The notes under the pieces: model-generated
Database searches by the model: none
Told to the model about the DNA's origin: nothing
The model's input: only the letters and a program-made list of their open reading frames with translations
Made by a program: the position numbers and the translations under genes
Assembly: GCA_002362385.1 (NCBI GenBank)
Contig: DEUB01000055.1
Location: forward strand, 71,667 to 135,666
Reading direction: 5' to 3'
DNA: 64,000 nt
DNA from: Lachnospiraceae bacterium UBA3273
GTDB taxonomy: Bacteria; Bacillota; Clostridia; Lachnospirales; Lachnospiraceae
Shown: in pieces, positions 49,850 to 57,864 of the stretch
How positions within the stretch are numbered: the stretch's first letter is position 1
How the letters are laid out: each line of letters opens with the position of its first letter

Positions 49850-51010
49850 ATGGAATTTGCGGACAGAATGAAGGGTTACGAGGAAGGGATCTTCCAGGTA
49901 TTGAATGAAATGCGCCTGAATAAAGAAAAGGCAGGGGAAAAGGTATACAATTTTTCGGTAGGAACGCCTGACTTCCATCCTGCGGAGCACATAGTAAAGG
50001 CGGTGGCAGACGCGGCCTTAAAACCGGAAAATTACAAATATTCCCTGGGAGATATGAGGGAATTGACGGAGGCGGTCATAGACAGATATAAGAAGAGATA
50101 CGACGTCTGTCTGTCAGAGAAGGAGGTCACTTCCGTTTATGGCTCTCAGGAAGGGATCGCCCATATATGCTTTGCGCTTTGCAATCCGGGAGATGTTGTG
50201 CTGGTGCCGAATCCCGGCTATCCGGTGTTTACCTTCGGACCGTCTTTGGCAGGAGTCGAAATAAGAACCTATGATCTGATAGAAGAAAAGGGATATCTGC
50301 CGGACCTGTCCGCCATCGATGAGGAAACGGCAAAGGCGGCCAAATGCATTCTGGTCTCTTATCCTTTAAATCCGGTATGTAAATGTGCGCCTCCTTCCTT
50401 TTATGAAGAGCTGATCGCCTGGGCCGAGAAAAACAGTATCGTCGTCATCCATGACAACGCTTATTCCGATATTGTTTACGACCAAAAAAAGGGCCGCTCC
50501 TTCTTGTCCTATGAAGGTGCAAAGAAAGTGGGAGTGGAATTTTACTCCCTGTCAAAATCCTATAATTATACGGGAGCCAGAATGGCCTTTCTTGCAGGGA
50601 ATGAAGAGATCGTACAGACGTTTAAACGTTTAAGGAGCCAGATCGATTACGGAACCTTTTATCCGGTGCAGTTCGGAGCCATTGCGGCGCTTACGGGGCC
50701 GGATGACTGTGTAAAGGAGCAGTGCGTAAAATACGAAGAAAGACGGAACGCTTTATGCGACGGCTTTACCCGGGCAGGCTGGAAATTTGACAGAAGCGAA
50801 GGCACGATGTTTGCATGGGCAAGGATCCCGGAGGGATTTTCGGACGATGTTGCTTTTGTAAAGGAACTGTTTGAAAAGACGGGAGTTCTTTGTACGCCGG
50901 GCAGCAGCTTCGGGACCCTGGGGAAGGATCATGTCCGTTTTGCCCTTGTCCTGCCGGTGGAGACTATAGAAGAGGCGGTAAAGGCTGTGGAAGGCTGCGG
51001 CATATTGTAG
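49850..51010 (+). CDS. PLP-dependent aminotransferase, class I/II
   Basis: 386-aa fold-type I aminotransferase. SVGTPDFHPAEHI at the N-terminus, YGSQEGIAH, NPGYPVF, the PLP-phosphate region, VIHDNAYSDIVYD, and the Schiff-base Lys in SLSKSYNYTGARM. It resembles LL-diaminopimelate or MalY/aspartate-type enzymes; the substrate is not certain. ATG 49850; the in-frame ATG 49826 overlaps the previous gene. Confidence 0.9.
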   Translation: MEFADRMKGYEEGIFQVLNEMRLNKEKAGEKVYNFSVGTPDFHPAEHIVKAVADAALKPENYKYSLGDMRELTEAVIDRYKKRYDVCLSEKEVTSVYGSQEGIAHICFALCNPGDVVLVPNPGYPVFTFGPSLAGVEIRTYDLIEEKGYLPDLSAIDEETAKAAKCILVSYPLNPVCKCAPPSFYEELIAWAEKNSIVVIHDNAYSDIVYDQKKGRSFLSYEGAKKVGVEFYSLSKSYNYTGARMAFLAGNEEIVQTFKRLRSQIDYGTFYPVQFGAIAALTGPDDCVKEQCVKYEERRNALCDGFTRAGWKFDRSEGTMFAWARIPEGFSDDVAFVKELFEKTGVLCTPGSSFGTLGKDHVRFALVLPVETIEEAVKAVEGCGIL

Positions 51011-51108
51011 TATATTGCGGGAAGAGAGAGCGTATGGAAACAGATCAAGGATTCTGTCTCAGACAACAAAAACCCGTACAGATCGGTCAATGCGGACGGG
51101 GCAATATG

Positions 51109-51146
51109 AAACGTGGTAATTATTCACAAAATTACCACGTTTTTTA
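51109..51146 (+). terminator. Terminator after the aminotransferase gene
   Basis: AAACGTGGTAATT (51109-51121) pairs perfectly with AATTACCACGTTT (51130-51142), eight-nt loop, T-run. Confidence 0.88.
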
Positions 51147-51172
51147 TGTGAAAATTGCAGGATAAGCTTTTG

Positions 51173-51201
51173 TTGACAGAGGCAGAAACTTTAGCTATAC
51201 T
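51173..51201 (+). promoter_or_regulatory. Promoter for nrdD-nrdG
   Basis: TTGACA (51173-51178), 17-bp spacer, TATACT (51196-51201). Confidence 0.75.
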
Positions 51202-51211
51202 TGAAATCACA

Positions 51212-51227
51212 CCACAATATCTTGTGC
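51212..51227 (+). promoter_or_regulatory. Candidate NrdR box
   Basis: CCACAATATCTTGTGC matches 13 of 16 positions of the published consensus acaCwAtATaTwGtgt, including the core C-W-A-T-A-T-x-T-W-G apart from one base. It lies just past the expected start point, where NrdR-ATP/dATP would block transcription. A convincing second box was not found. Confidence 0.6.
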
Positions 51228-51303
51228 TTGTTTACATAACACAACACATTTTATTGCTGGTCTTGTTTTTTGGAGTAGTGTAAAGAGAGGGAGGATGCTG
51301 TCT

Positions 51304-53490
51304 ATGTCCGAAGCAGTACAAAAGCAGAAAAAGAAAAAGGATTACGGGAAGGAATTCAAAACCAAAATTCCGGTAAAGGTCATTAAAAAAGATGGCAGCA
51401 AGGAAGCATTTAATGTGCAGAAGGTTATTGACGCGGTGGGAAAAAGCGCATACCGCGCGTTGACAAAGTTTACGGATGAAGAAAAGAATCATATCTGTCA
51501 ATATGTTGTAGATAAGGTCGACGAGCTGGGAGAGGAGGAAATTCCCATCCCTATTATGCATAATATTGTTGAAAGCGCCTTAGAACAGGTAAAGCCCGTG
51601 GTGGCAAAGAGCTATCGGGATTATCGCAATTACAAGCAGGATTTTGTCCGGATGATGGATGACGTATACAAAAAGAGCCAGTCCATTATGTATATCGGCG
51701 ATAAGGAAAACGCCAATACGGACAGCGCCCTTGTATCCACAAAGAGAAGCCTTATTTTTAATCAGTTCAATAAAGAACTGTATCAGAAGTTCTTTATGAC
51801 TACGGAAGAGATCCAGGCCTGCAGGGACGGCTATATCTATGTGCATGATATGTCTGCAAGAAGGGATACCATGAACTGCTGTCTTTTTGATGTGGCAAGC
51901 GTTTTGACCGGCGGATTTGAAATGGGAAATATATGGTATAACGAGCCAAAGACTTTAGACGTTGCCTTTGATGTGATCGGGGATATCGTATTATCGGCGG
52001 CAAGCCAGCAGTATGGCGGTTTTACGGTCCCTGAGGTGGATAAGATCTTAGAGCCTTATGCGGAGAAATCCTACCGGAGGGATATCAAAAAATATCTGCG
52101 TCTGGGGATTGACAGGGAAACGGCGGAAGCAGAGGCTCTGGCAGATGTGAGCAAAGAATTTGAGCAGGGCTTCCAGGGCTGGGAATATAAATTCAATACC
52201 GTGGCCAGCAGCAGGGGAGATTATCCCTTTATCACGGTAACCGCAGGCATCGGTACGGGAAGGTTCGCCAAAATGGCTACGATCTCCATGCTGAATGTGC
52301 GCAGAAAGGGACAGGGGAAGAAGGAATGCAAAAAGCCCGTTCTTTTCCCCAAGATCGTATTTTTATATGATGAAAACCTACACGGACCCGGAAAAGAGCT
52401 GGAAGACGTATTTGAAGCGGGCGTAAAATGTTCTTCCAAGACCATGTATCCGGATTGGTTAAGCCTTACGGGAAAGGGCTATATTGCCAGCATGTATAAG
52501 CAGTACGGTAAGGTAATATCCCCCATGGGCTGCAGGGCGTTTTTATCCCCCTGGTACGAAAGGGGCGGCATGCATCCTGCCGACGATAAGGATGTGCCGG
52601 TATTTGTGGGAAGGTTCAATGTGGGGGCGGTATCCCTGCATCTGCCTATGATCCTGGCAAAATCCCGACAGGAAAATAAAGATTTTTATGAAGTGCTGGA
52701 TTATTATCTGAATTTGATCAGGCAGCTCCATATCAGGACCTATGCCTATCTGGGAGAGATGCGCGCTTCCACCAATCCCCTTGCCTACTGTGAAGGCGGA
52801 TTTTTGGGAGGACATCTGCAGCTTCATGACAAGATCAAACCGATCTTGAAGGCGGCTACCGCATCCTTTGGCATTACGGCATTCAATGAGCTTCAGGAAT
52901 TATATAACGGCAAATCCTTAGTGGAGGACGGCGCTTTTGCCCTGGAGGTTTTGGAGCATATCAACGCCAAGATCAACGAGTTTAAAGAAGAAGACGGCAA
53001 CCTCTATGCTATTTACGGAACGCCGGCTGAAAATCTGTGCGGTCTGCAGGTTAAGCAGTTCCGTGCAAAGTACGGCATCATTGAAGGGGTTTCCGACAAG
53101 GAATATGTAAGCAACAGCTTCCACTGCCATGTATCCGAGGATATTACGCCTATTGAGAAGCAGGATTTAGAATACCGCTTCTGGGAAATGGCAAACGGCG
53201 GCAAGATACAATATGTAAAATACCCCATTGATTACAATATGGAGGCCATCAAGACCCTGATCAGAAGGGCTATGGATATGGGCTTTTACGAAGGCGTTAA
53301 TATGTCCTTAGCCTATTGCGACGACTGCGGGCACCAGGAACTGGAAATGGACGTATGCCCTGTATGCGGCAGCAAGAATCTGACCAAGATCGACCGTATG
53401 AATGGTTATCTGGCTTATTCGAGAGTTCACGGAGACACAAGATTAAGCGATGCCAAGATGGCGGAAATTGCGGAAAGAAAGTCCATGTAG
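51304..53490 (+). CDS. nrdD: Anaerobic ribonucleoside-triphosphate reductase
   Basis: Class III glycyl-radical reductase making dNTPs without oxygen. N-terminal ATP-cone (about residues 15-105: VKVIKKDGSKEAFNVQKVIDAVGK), central barrel with NCCLFDVASVLTGGF and SRGDYPF, C-terminal zinc cysteines CDDCG and CPVCG, then the radical region IDRMNGYLAYSR with the Gly. ATG 51304 is used (10 bases after GGGAGG); ATG 51295 touches the SD. 728 aa. Followed by its activase. Confidence 0.97.
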   Translation: MSEAVQKQKKKKDYGKEFKTKIPVKVIKKDGSKEAFNVQKVIDAVGKSAYRALTKFTDEEKNHICQYVVDKVDELGEEEIPIPIMHNIVESALEQVKPVVAKSYRDYRNYKQDFVRMMDDVYKKSQSIMYIGDKENANTDSALVSTKRSLIFNQFNKELYQKFFMTTEEIQACRDGYIYVHDMSARRDTMNCCLFDVASVLTGGFEMGNIWYNEPKTLDVAFDVIGDIVLSAASQQYGGFTVPEVDKILEPYAEKSYRRDIKKYLRLGIDRETAEAEALADVSKEFEQGFQGWEYKFNTVASSRGDYPFITVTAGIGTGRFAKMATISMLNVRRKGQGKKECKKPVLFPKIVFLYDENLHGPGKELEDVFEAGVKCSSKTMYPDWLSLTGKGYIASMYKQYGKVISPMGCRAFLSPWYERGGMHPADDKDVPVFVGRFNVGAVSLHLPMILAKSRQENKDFYEVLDYYLNLIRQLHIRTYAYLGEMRASTNPLAYCEGGFLGGHLQLHDKIKPILKAATASFGITAFNELQELYNGKSLVEDGAFALEVLEHINAKINEFKEEDGNLYAIYGTPAENLCGLQVKQFRAKYGIIEGVSDKEYVSNSFHCHVSEDITPIEKQDLEYRFWEMANGGKIQYVKYPIDYNMEAIKTLIRRAMDMGFYEGVNMSLAYCDDCGHQELEMDVCPVCGSKNLTKIDRMNGYLAYSRVHGDTRLSDAKMAEIAERKSM

Positions 53491-53503
53491 GGGGAAGTTC
53501 CAT

Positions 53504-54016
53504 ATGAGATATCACAATATAACAAAGGATGATATGTTAAACGGCGACGGCCTGCGGGTCGTGTTGTGGGTGGCGGGATGCTCCCATTGCTGTAAGGAGT
53601 GTCAGAATCCTATTACATGGGATCCCGACGGCGGACTGCCTTTTGACGAGGCGGCCAGGGAAGAAATCTTTGAACAGCTGGATAAACCCTATGTTTCGGG
53701 AATTACCTTTTCGGGAGGGGATCCTTTACATGCGGCAAACCGTCTGGATGTAAGAAACTTTATGAAAGAGATAAAGGGCAGGTATCCTGATAAGACCATC
53801 TGGCTTTATACGGGAGATACATGGGAAAATATCCTGCATTATCCCGTCATGAAATATGTGGATGTCTGCGTGGACGGGGAATTTGTGGCAGAGCTTAAGG
53901 ACAACAAGCTTTTGTGGAAGGGAAGCAGCAACCAGCGGGTCATTGACGTGCAAAAGACCCTTGCCCAGACGGATCCGTCCATACCGGTCCTGCATTGTCA
54001 GGATTATTCATCATAA
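53504..54016 (+). CDS. nrdG: Anaerobic ribonucleotide reductase activating protein
   Basis: 170-aa radical-SAM enzyme that puts the glycyl radical on NrdD. The iron-sulfur motif is CSHCCKEC (C-x3-C-x2-C), followed by SGITFSGGDPL and KTIWLYTGDTWE. ATG 53504 follows GGGGGAAG; 13 bases after nrdD. Confidence 0.96.
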   Translation: MRYHNITKDDMLNGDGLRVVLWVAGCSHCCKECQNPITWDPDGGLPFDEAAREEIFEQLDKPYVSGITFSGGDPLHAANRLDVRNFMKEIKGRYPDKTIWLYTGDTWENILHYPVMKYVDVCVDGEFVAELKDNKLLWKGSSNQRVIDVQKTLAQTDPSIPVLHCQDYSS

Positions 54017-54051
54017 AACAGCCTAAAAAAAGATAAGGAAAAGAACAAAAA

Positions 54052-54489
54052 ATGAAAGAAACCATTAAAATCCAATATATCAATGATACCGTTGAAAGGC
54101 TGAAATATATTGACGGGAAGTCTGACTGGATCGATTTAAGGAGCGCCGAGCATGTGGAAATGAAAGCGGGAGAATTCAGGCTGATCAATTTAGGCGTTGC
54201 CATGCAGCTCCCGGAAGGGTATGAAGCCCATATTGTGCCGAGAAGTTCTACCTTCAAAAATTTCGGCATTATCCAGACCAATCACTGCGGCATTGTGGAT
54301 GAGAGCTACTGCGGGCCAAACGACTGGTTTTATATGCCGGCATATGCCCTGCGGGATACGGTAATCGAGGTAAATGACCGTATCTGCCAGTTCCGCATTG
54401 AAAAACATCAGCCTGTTATAGAATTTGACGAGGTAGAGAAGCTTTCGGGAAAGAACCGGGGCGGTATCGGAAGCACGGGGACAAATTGA
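54052..54489 (+). CDS. dut: dUTP diphosphatase-fold enzyme
   Basis: 145 aa, trimeric dUTPase fold. Motif 1 WIDLRSAE, motif 2 PRSSTFKNFGI, motif 3 GIVDESYCGPNDWFYMP, motif 4 NDRICQFRI, motif 5 RGGIGSTG. It hydrolyses dUTP to dUMP, keeping uracil out of DNA and feeding dTMP synthesis. Motif 3 lacks the classic D-x-D-Y-R-G and reads D-E-S-Y-C-G, a variant known among clostridial members; a bifunctional dCTP deaminase is less likely. It follows nrdG by 35 bases. Confidence 0.9.
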   Translation: MKETIKIQYINDTVERLKYIDGKSDWIDLRSAEHVEMKAGEFRLINLGVAMQLPEGYEAHIVPRSSTFKNFGIIQTNHCGIVDESYCGPNDWFYMPAYALRDTVIEVNDRICQFRIEKHQPVIEFDEVEKLSGKNRGGIGSTGTN

Positions 54490-54507
54490 AAAAATTTTCC
54501 TAAAGTG

Positions 54508-54536
54508 GAATAATCAGACTCCTTTTTGCAAGACTA
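54508..54536 (+). promoter_or_regulatory. Candidate forespore (SigF/SigG-like) promoter for spoVAF
   Basis: GAATA (54508-54512), 17-bp spacer, AAGACTA (54530-54536), compared with the SigG consensus (GYATA, CATACTA). The -10 match is only partial. The -10 lies in the loop of the hairpin at 54516-54561. Confidence 0.4.
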
Positions 54537-54561
54537 ATAAATAAAAGTTTTGTAAAAGGAG
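54516..54561 (+). terminator. Hairpin containing the spoVAF SD
   Basis: AGACTCCTTTT (54517-54527) is complementary to AAAAGGAGTCT (about 54555-54565); the right arm includes AAGGAGT, the SD of the TTG-initiated spoVAF. Terminator function for dut is plausible but there is only a short T-run after it. Confidence 0.6.
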
Positions 54562-54571
54562 TCTTTGCGTT

Positions 54572-56023
54572 TTGAAAAAGTCAGATAGAAATAAAGAAAT
54601 AACCTGTTTTGAAAGTAAAATAAAAACCAGTCTGGATGAAAACATGCAGTATCTGAACGAAAAGCTGGCGGTCGACGCCAATTTTGACGTAGTATACCGT
54701 GTCATGGAAATCGGAGGCAAAAGAGCATGCATGTATTTTGTGGATGGCTTCTGCAAGGACGATCTGATGCAGAAGATGCTTCAGTATTTTATTACCATTT
54801 CGCCAAAGGATATGCCCCAGAGCGCCCATGAAATGTCCAAGCGGTGCATACCTTACGTGGAAGTGGATTTAAAGGATGAATGGAAGCAGATCATATTTTT
54901 CGTGCTCTCGGGCGTACTGGCGCTGTTCGTCGACGGATATGACCAATGCATCCTCATTGATTCCAGGACCTATCCTGCAAGAAACGTATCGGAACCCGAA
55001 AAGGATAAGGTGTTAAGAGGCTCCAAGGACGGGTTCGTGGAAACCGTTATCTTTAATACGGCGCTGATAAGGAGAAGGATCCGTTCTTCAGACCTTAGGA
55101 TGGAGATGATGAATGCGGGAAAAAGCTCCAAAACAGATATTGTGGTATGCTATATGGATTCCAGGGTGGATCATGATTTTCTGGATAAGATAAAAAGCAG
55201 GATCAGGAATATCAAGGTGGATGCCCTTACGATGAACCAGGAAAGTCTCGCGGAATGTCTTTATAAGGAGGCATGGTGGAATCCCTTTCCGAAATTCAAG
55301 TTTACGGAGCGTCCGGATACCGCAGCCGCCCAGGTCTTAGAGGGCAATATTATCATTTTGGTGGACAACTCCCCGTCGGCAATGATCATGCCCACAAGTA
55401 TTTTTGATGTGGTGGAAGAGGCGGATGATTATTATTTCCCGCCGGTTACCGGCACCTATCTCCGCCTGTCCAGATTTTTGATCGCCATATTGACCTATAT
55501 TATGACGCCCACATTCCTTCTTTTGATGCAGAATCCGGACTATATCCCCCACGGATTTGAATTTATCATGGTAAAGGATACGATAAACGTGCCCTTGGTA
55601 TGGCAGTTCCTCATACTGGAACTGGCAATAGACGGGTTAAGGCTGGCATCGGTCAATACCCCCAATATGCTGAGCACGCCCCTAAGCGTTATGGCGGCGC
55701 TCGTGCTGGGAGAATTTTCCGTTAACAGCGGCTGGTTCAACTCGGAAGTCATGCTGTACATGGCCTTTGTAGCCATTGCAAACTATACCCAGGCAAGCTA
55801 TGAACTGTCCTATGCGCTAAAATTTATGAGGATCCTGAATCTGATTCTGACCGCTGTATTTGGCATTTACGGATATATTGCGGGAGGCGTCGTTCTGGTA
55901 CTGTGTATCGTTCTTAACAGAACTGTTTCCGGACAGAGCTATATTTATCCGTTGCTGCCCTTTAACTTAAAGCAATTATCCAAACGCTTTTTGAGAAAGA
56001 GACTGCCGGAATCCAGACAATAG
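54572..56023 (+). CDS. spoVAF: SpoVAF-like GerA-family spore protein
   Basis: 483 aa. N-terminal soluble GerA domain (1-290) with LDENMQYLNEKLAVDANFDVVYR and GRGSKDGFVETVIFNTALIRRRIR-type sequence (KDGFVETVIFNT). Then about five membrane helices from 300 (FPPVTGTYLRLSRFLI... PLSVMAALVLGEFSVNSGWF). GerA-family proteins are germinant channels in the inner spore membrane; this subtype lacks GerB/C partners here and matches SpoVAF. Starts at TTG 54572 after AAGGAGT. Confidence 0.9.
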   Translation: MKKSDRNKEITCFESKIKTSLDENMQYLNEKLAVDANFDVVYRVMEIGGKRACMYFVDGFCKDDLMQKMLQYFITISPKDMPQSAHEMSKRCIPYVEVDLKDEWKQIIFFVLSGVLALFVDGYDQCILIDSRTYPARNVSEPEKDKVLRGSKDGFVETVIFNTALIRRRIRSSDLRMEMMNAGKSSKTDIVVCYMDSRVDHDFLDKIKSRIRNIKVDALTMNQESLAECLYKEAWWNPFPKFKFTERPDTAAAQVLEGNIIILVDNSPSAMIMPTSIFDVVEEADDYYFPPVTGTYLRLSRFLIAILTYIMTPTFLLLMQNPDYIPHGFEFIMVKDTINVPLVWQFLILELAIDGLRLASVNTPNMLSTPLSVMAALVLGEFSVNSGWFNSEVMLYMAFVAIANYTQASYELSYALKFMRILNLILTAVFGIYGYIAGGVVLVLCIVLNRTVSGQSYIYPLLPFNLKQLSKRFLRKRLPESRQ

Positions 56024-56041
56024 AGAATGGGATTCCCGGAT

Positions 56042-56070
56042 TTGAAAAACGGATAAAAGAATGGTACAAT
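56042..56070 (+). promoter_or_regulatory. SigA-type promoter for degV
   Basis: TTGAAA (56042-56047), 17-bp spacer, TACAAT (56065-56070), 30 nt before the start codon. Confidence 0.75.
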
Positions 56071-56100
56071 ATACCAAAATAAAAATACAAAGGAGCGGCT

Positions 56101-56973
56101 ATGATGAGTCAATTCAAATTGGTAACGGATACTTCGGCGGATCTTCCGAGAAATTATCTTGAGCAGAACGATATAGCAGTGATGAGCCTTGCCTATATAA
56201 TCGACGGTAATACCTATGGGTGGGATAATCCCATGGATGAGCATGAGTTTTATGAAAAAATGAGAAAAGGAAGCATGCCTACAACTTCCCAGGTCAACGT
56301 GGGAGACGCCATGGAGCTTTTTGAAAGGCTGATAGAGGAAAATGATGAGATTTTGTGCATTTCCTTTTCATCAGGGCTCAGCGGAACCTATAACAGTGCA
56401 GCGGTTGCGGCGCAGAACGTATGTGAAAGCCATCCTGATAAGAAAATCCGTGTCGTGGATTCCAAAGCGGCTTCCTTAGGGCAGGGACTGATGGTGGACT
56501 ACGCCCTTAAGATGCAGAAGGAAGGGAAAGGCCTTGATGAAACGGCGGACTTTCTGGAGCAGAATTTCGGGCATTTTGTCCATGTGTTTACGGTAGATGA
56601 CTTAAACCACCTTTACAGGGGCGGAAGAGTCAGCCGCGCCACAGCTTTCGTGGGCACCCTTGCCAATATAAAGCCTATCCTCCATGTAGATGACGAAGGG
56701 CATCTGATCAATATCGGAAAGGTAAGGGGCAGGAAAAAGTCGTTGATCGAATTGGTCAATCTTATGGAGCAGAAGATCGGGGACCATGTAAAGGAAAACC
56801 GCACCATATTCATCAGCCACGGAGACAGTCCGGAGGATGCACGGATTGTGGCGGACGAAGTAAAAAAGCGTTTTGGCATAGACAGCTTTTTGATCAATTT
56901 TGTGGGGCCTACCATAGGCGCCCATTCCGGGCCCGGAACCATTGCTCTGTTTTTTTACGGAGATGAGCGATAA
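56101..56973 (+). CDS. DegV-family fatty-acid-binding protein
   Basis: 290 aa. DegV/FakB fold with LVTDTSADLP at the N-terminus, TSQVNVGDAMELFERL, SFSSGLSGTYNSA, VDSKAASLGQG and HSGPGTIALFFYG near the end. FakB proteins present fatty acids to FakA kinase for phospholipid synthesis; FakA is not in the window. Length and motifs are normal. SD AAAGGAG. Confidence 0.93.
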   Translation: MMSQFKLVTDTSADLPRNYLEQNDIAVMSLAYIIDGNTYGWDNPMDEHEFYEKMRKGSMPTTSQVNVGDAMELFERLIEENDEILCISFSSGLSGTYNSAAVAAQNVCESHPDKKIRVVDSKAASLGQGLMVDYALKMQKEGKGLDETADFLEQNFGHFVHVFTVDDLNHLYRGGRVSRATAFVGTLANIKPILHVDDEGHLINIGKVRGRKKSLIELVNLMEQKIGDHVKENRTIFISHGDSPEDARIVADEVKKRFGIDSFLINFVGPTIGAHSGPGTIALFFYGDER

Positions 56974-56982
56974 GACCGGAAA

Positions 56983-57024
56983 TACCGTATCGGCCGGAAC
57001 GAAAGCGGCTGATACGGTAATTTT
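56983..57024 (+). terminator. Terminator after degV
   Basis: TACCGTATCGGCCG (56983-56996) with CGGCTGATACGGTA (57006-57019, one G-U), nine-nt loop, then ATTTTA. Confidence 0.75.
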
Positions 57025-57068
57025 ATAGGCAATGACGCAAAAATCATAAATGAGGGATTTGTGGGAAA

Positions 57069-57776
57069 ATGATCAACCGCTATGAATACGCAACGGAATT
57101 GGAATATCAATTACATATTCATGAGGATAAGGTGGAATTCGCCAGATGCCAGATACTGATCCAATTAAGAAGCGCCGTGGTCAGGAAAAGGGAGGAAGAC
57201 TTTGAACTGAAAATGTATACGGGAATTTTTCTGGCAATAGAATTTCTGATCGCATTCAGCTTTACCATGTCTTTGGGACTCTGGAACTTTTTGGCGCTTA
57301 TCGGCGTCCCGCTTTTGTTCATAGGAATGGCGGGATGGCTCTTTGTAAGGCCGGTCTGTGTTTACAAGATCGTAAAGGGAATCATTCTCCGTTCCATAGA
57401 CAGCCAGAACAGGCTGGGGGAATGGATGATGAAACGCTATGAGATTCCTACCTGCGGCGCCGAGATCAACGCCTGTCAGCTGTATCTGAATAAATATAAT
57501 CTCTATCTTCAGGATATTAAACAATGGAATACGCAGATCGCAGAAGGAGATCTGGAGCTTTCAGAAGAACAGGTCATGGAGCGTCTTAAAGGAATGGAAA
57601 GGGAATTAGAACCGGAAATAGGGGTTGCAACGGTTATGGAAGGGAACCTGAAAAAATTCCTGAAACGTGTGACAATGGCGGGAACGCTTATTGTATACGG
57701 AATACTCCTTTTGCTGGAATTCAGAATGTTTCTGGTGGTGCTGGATACGATCGAAAAGCTGTTTCGGCAGATATAA
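57069..57776 (+). CDS. Hypothetical membrane protein, three helices
   Basis: 235 aa. Helices at about residues 50-70, 74-96 and 205-228, with charged, helical segments before and between. No catalytic motif or family recognised. The central soluble segment (about 110-200) has conserved-looking E/L repeats (LELSEEQVMERLKGMERELEPE), suggesting a helical coiled interaction surface. It is followed by its own weak palindromic sequence and the GH25-GH3 promoter. Confidence 0.75.
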   Translation: MINRYEYATELEYQLHIHEDKVEFARCQILIQLRSAVVRKREEDFELKMYTGIFLAIEFLIAFSFTMSLGLWNFLALIGVPLLFIGMAGWLFVRPVCVYKIVKGIILRSIDSQNRLGEWMMKRYEIPTCGAEINACQLYLNKYNLYLQDIKQWNTQIAEGDLELSEEQVMERLKGMERELEPEIGVATVMEGNLKKFLKRVTMAGTLIVYGILLLLEFRMFLVVLDTIEKLFRQI

Positions 57777-57809
57777 ATGATGTAAAAGGCCGGTCTTTCG
57801 GTCCGGATT

Positions 57810-57839
57810 TTGCAAAATGCGGGCGATAGCTGCTATATT
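57810..57839 (+). promoter_or_regulatory. Promoter for the GH25-GH3 lipoprotein
   Basis: TTGCAA (57810-57815), 18-bp spacer, TATATT (57834-57839). GGAGG (57846-57850) follows at an unusually long 14 bases before ATG 57865. Confidence 0.6.
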
Positions 57840-57864
57840 ACCCATGGAGGCAAAAATATAAATT

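Noticed and set aside
51034..51165. 43-codon ORF between the aminotransferase gene and nrdD
   Set aside because: It reads through a perfect terminator hairpin; the SD is only a generic purine run, and the peptide looks random.
51229..51256. Second NrdR box
   Set aside because: The ACACAACACA stretch lacks the dyad and fits the consensus poorly.
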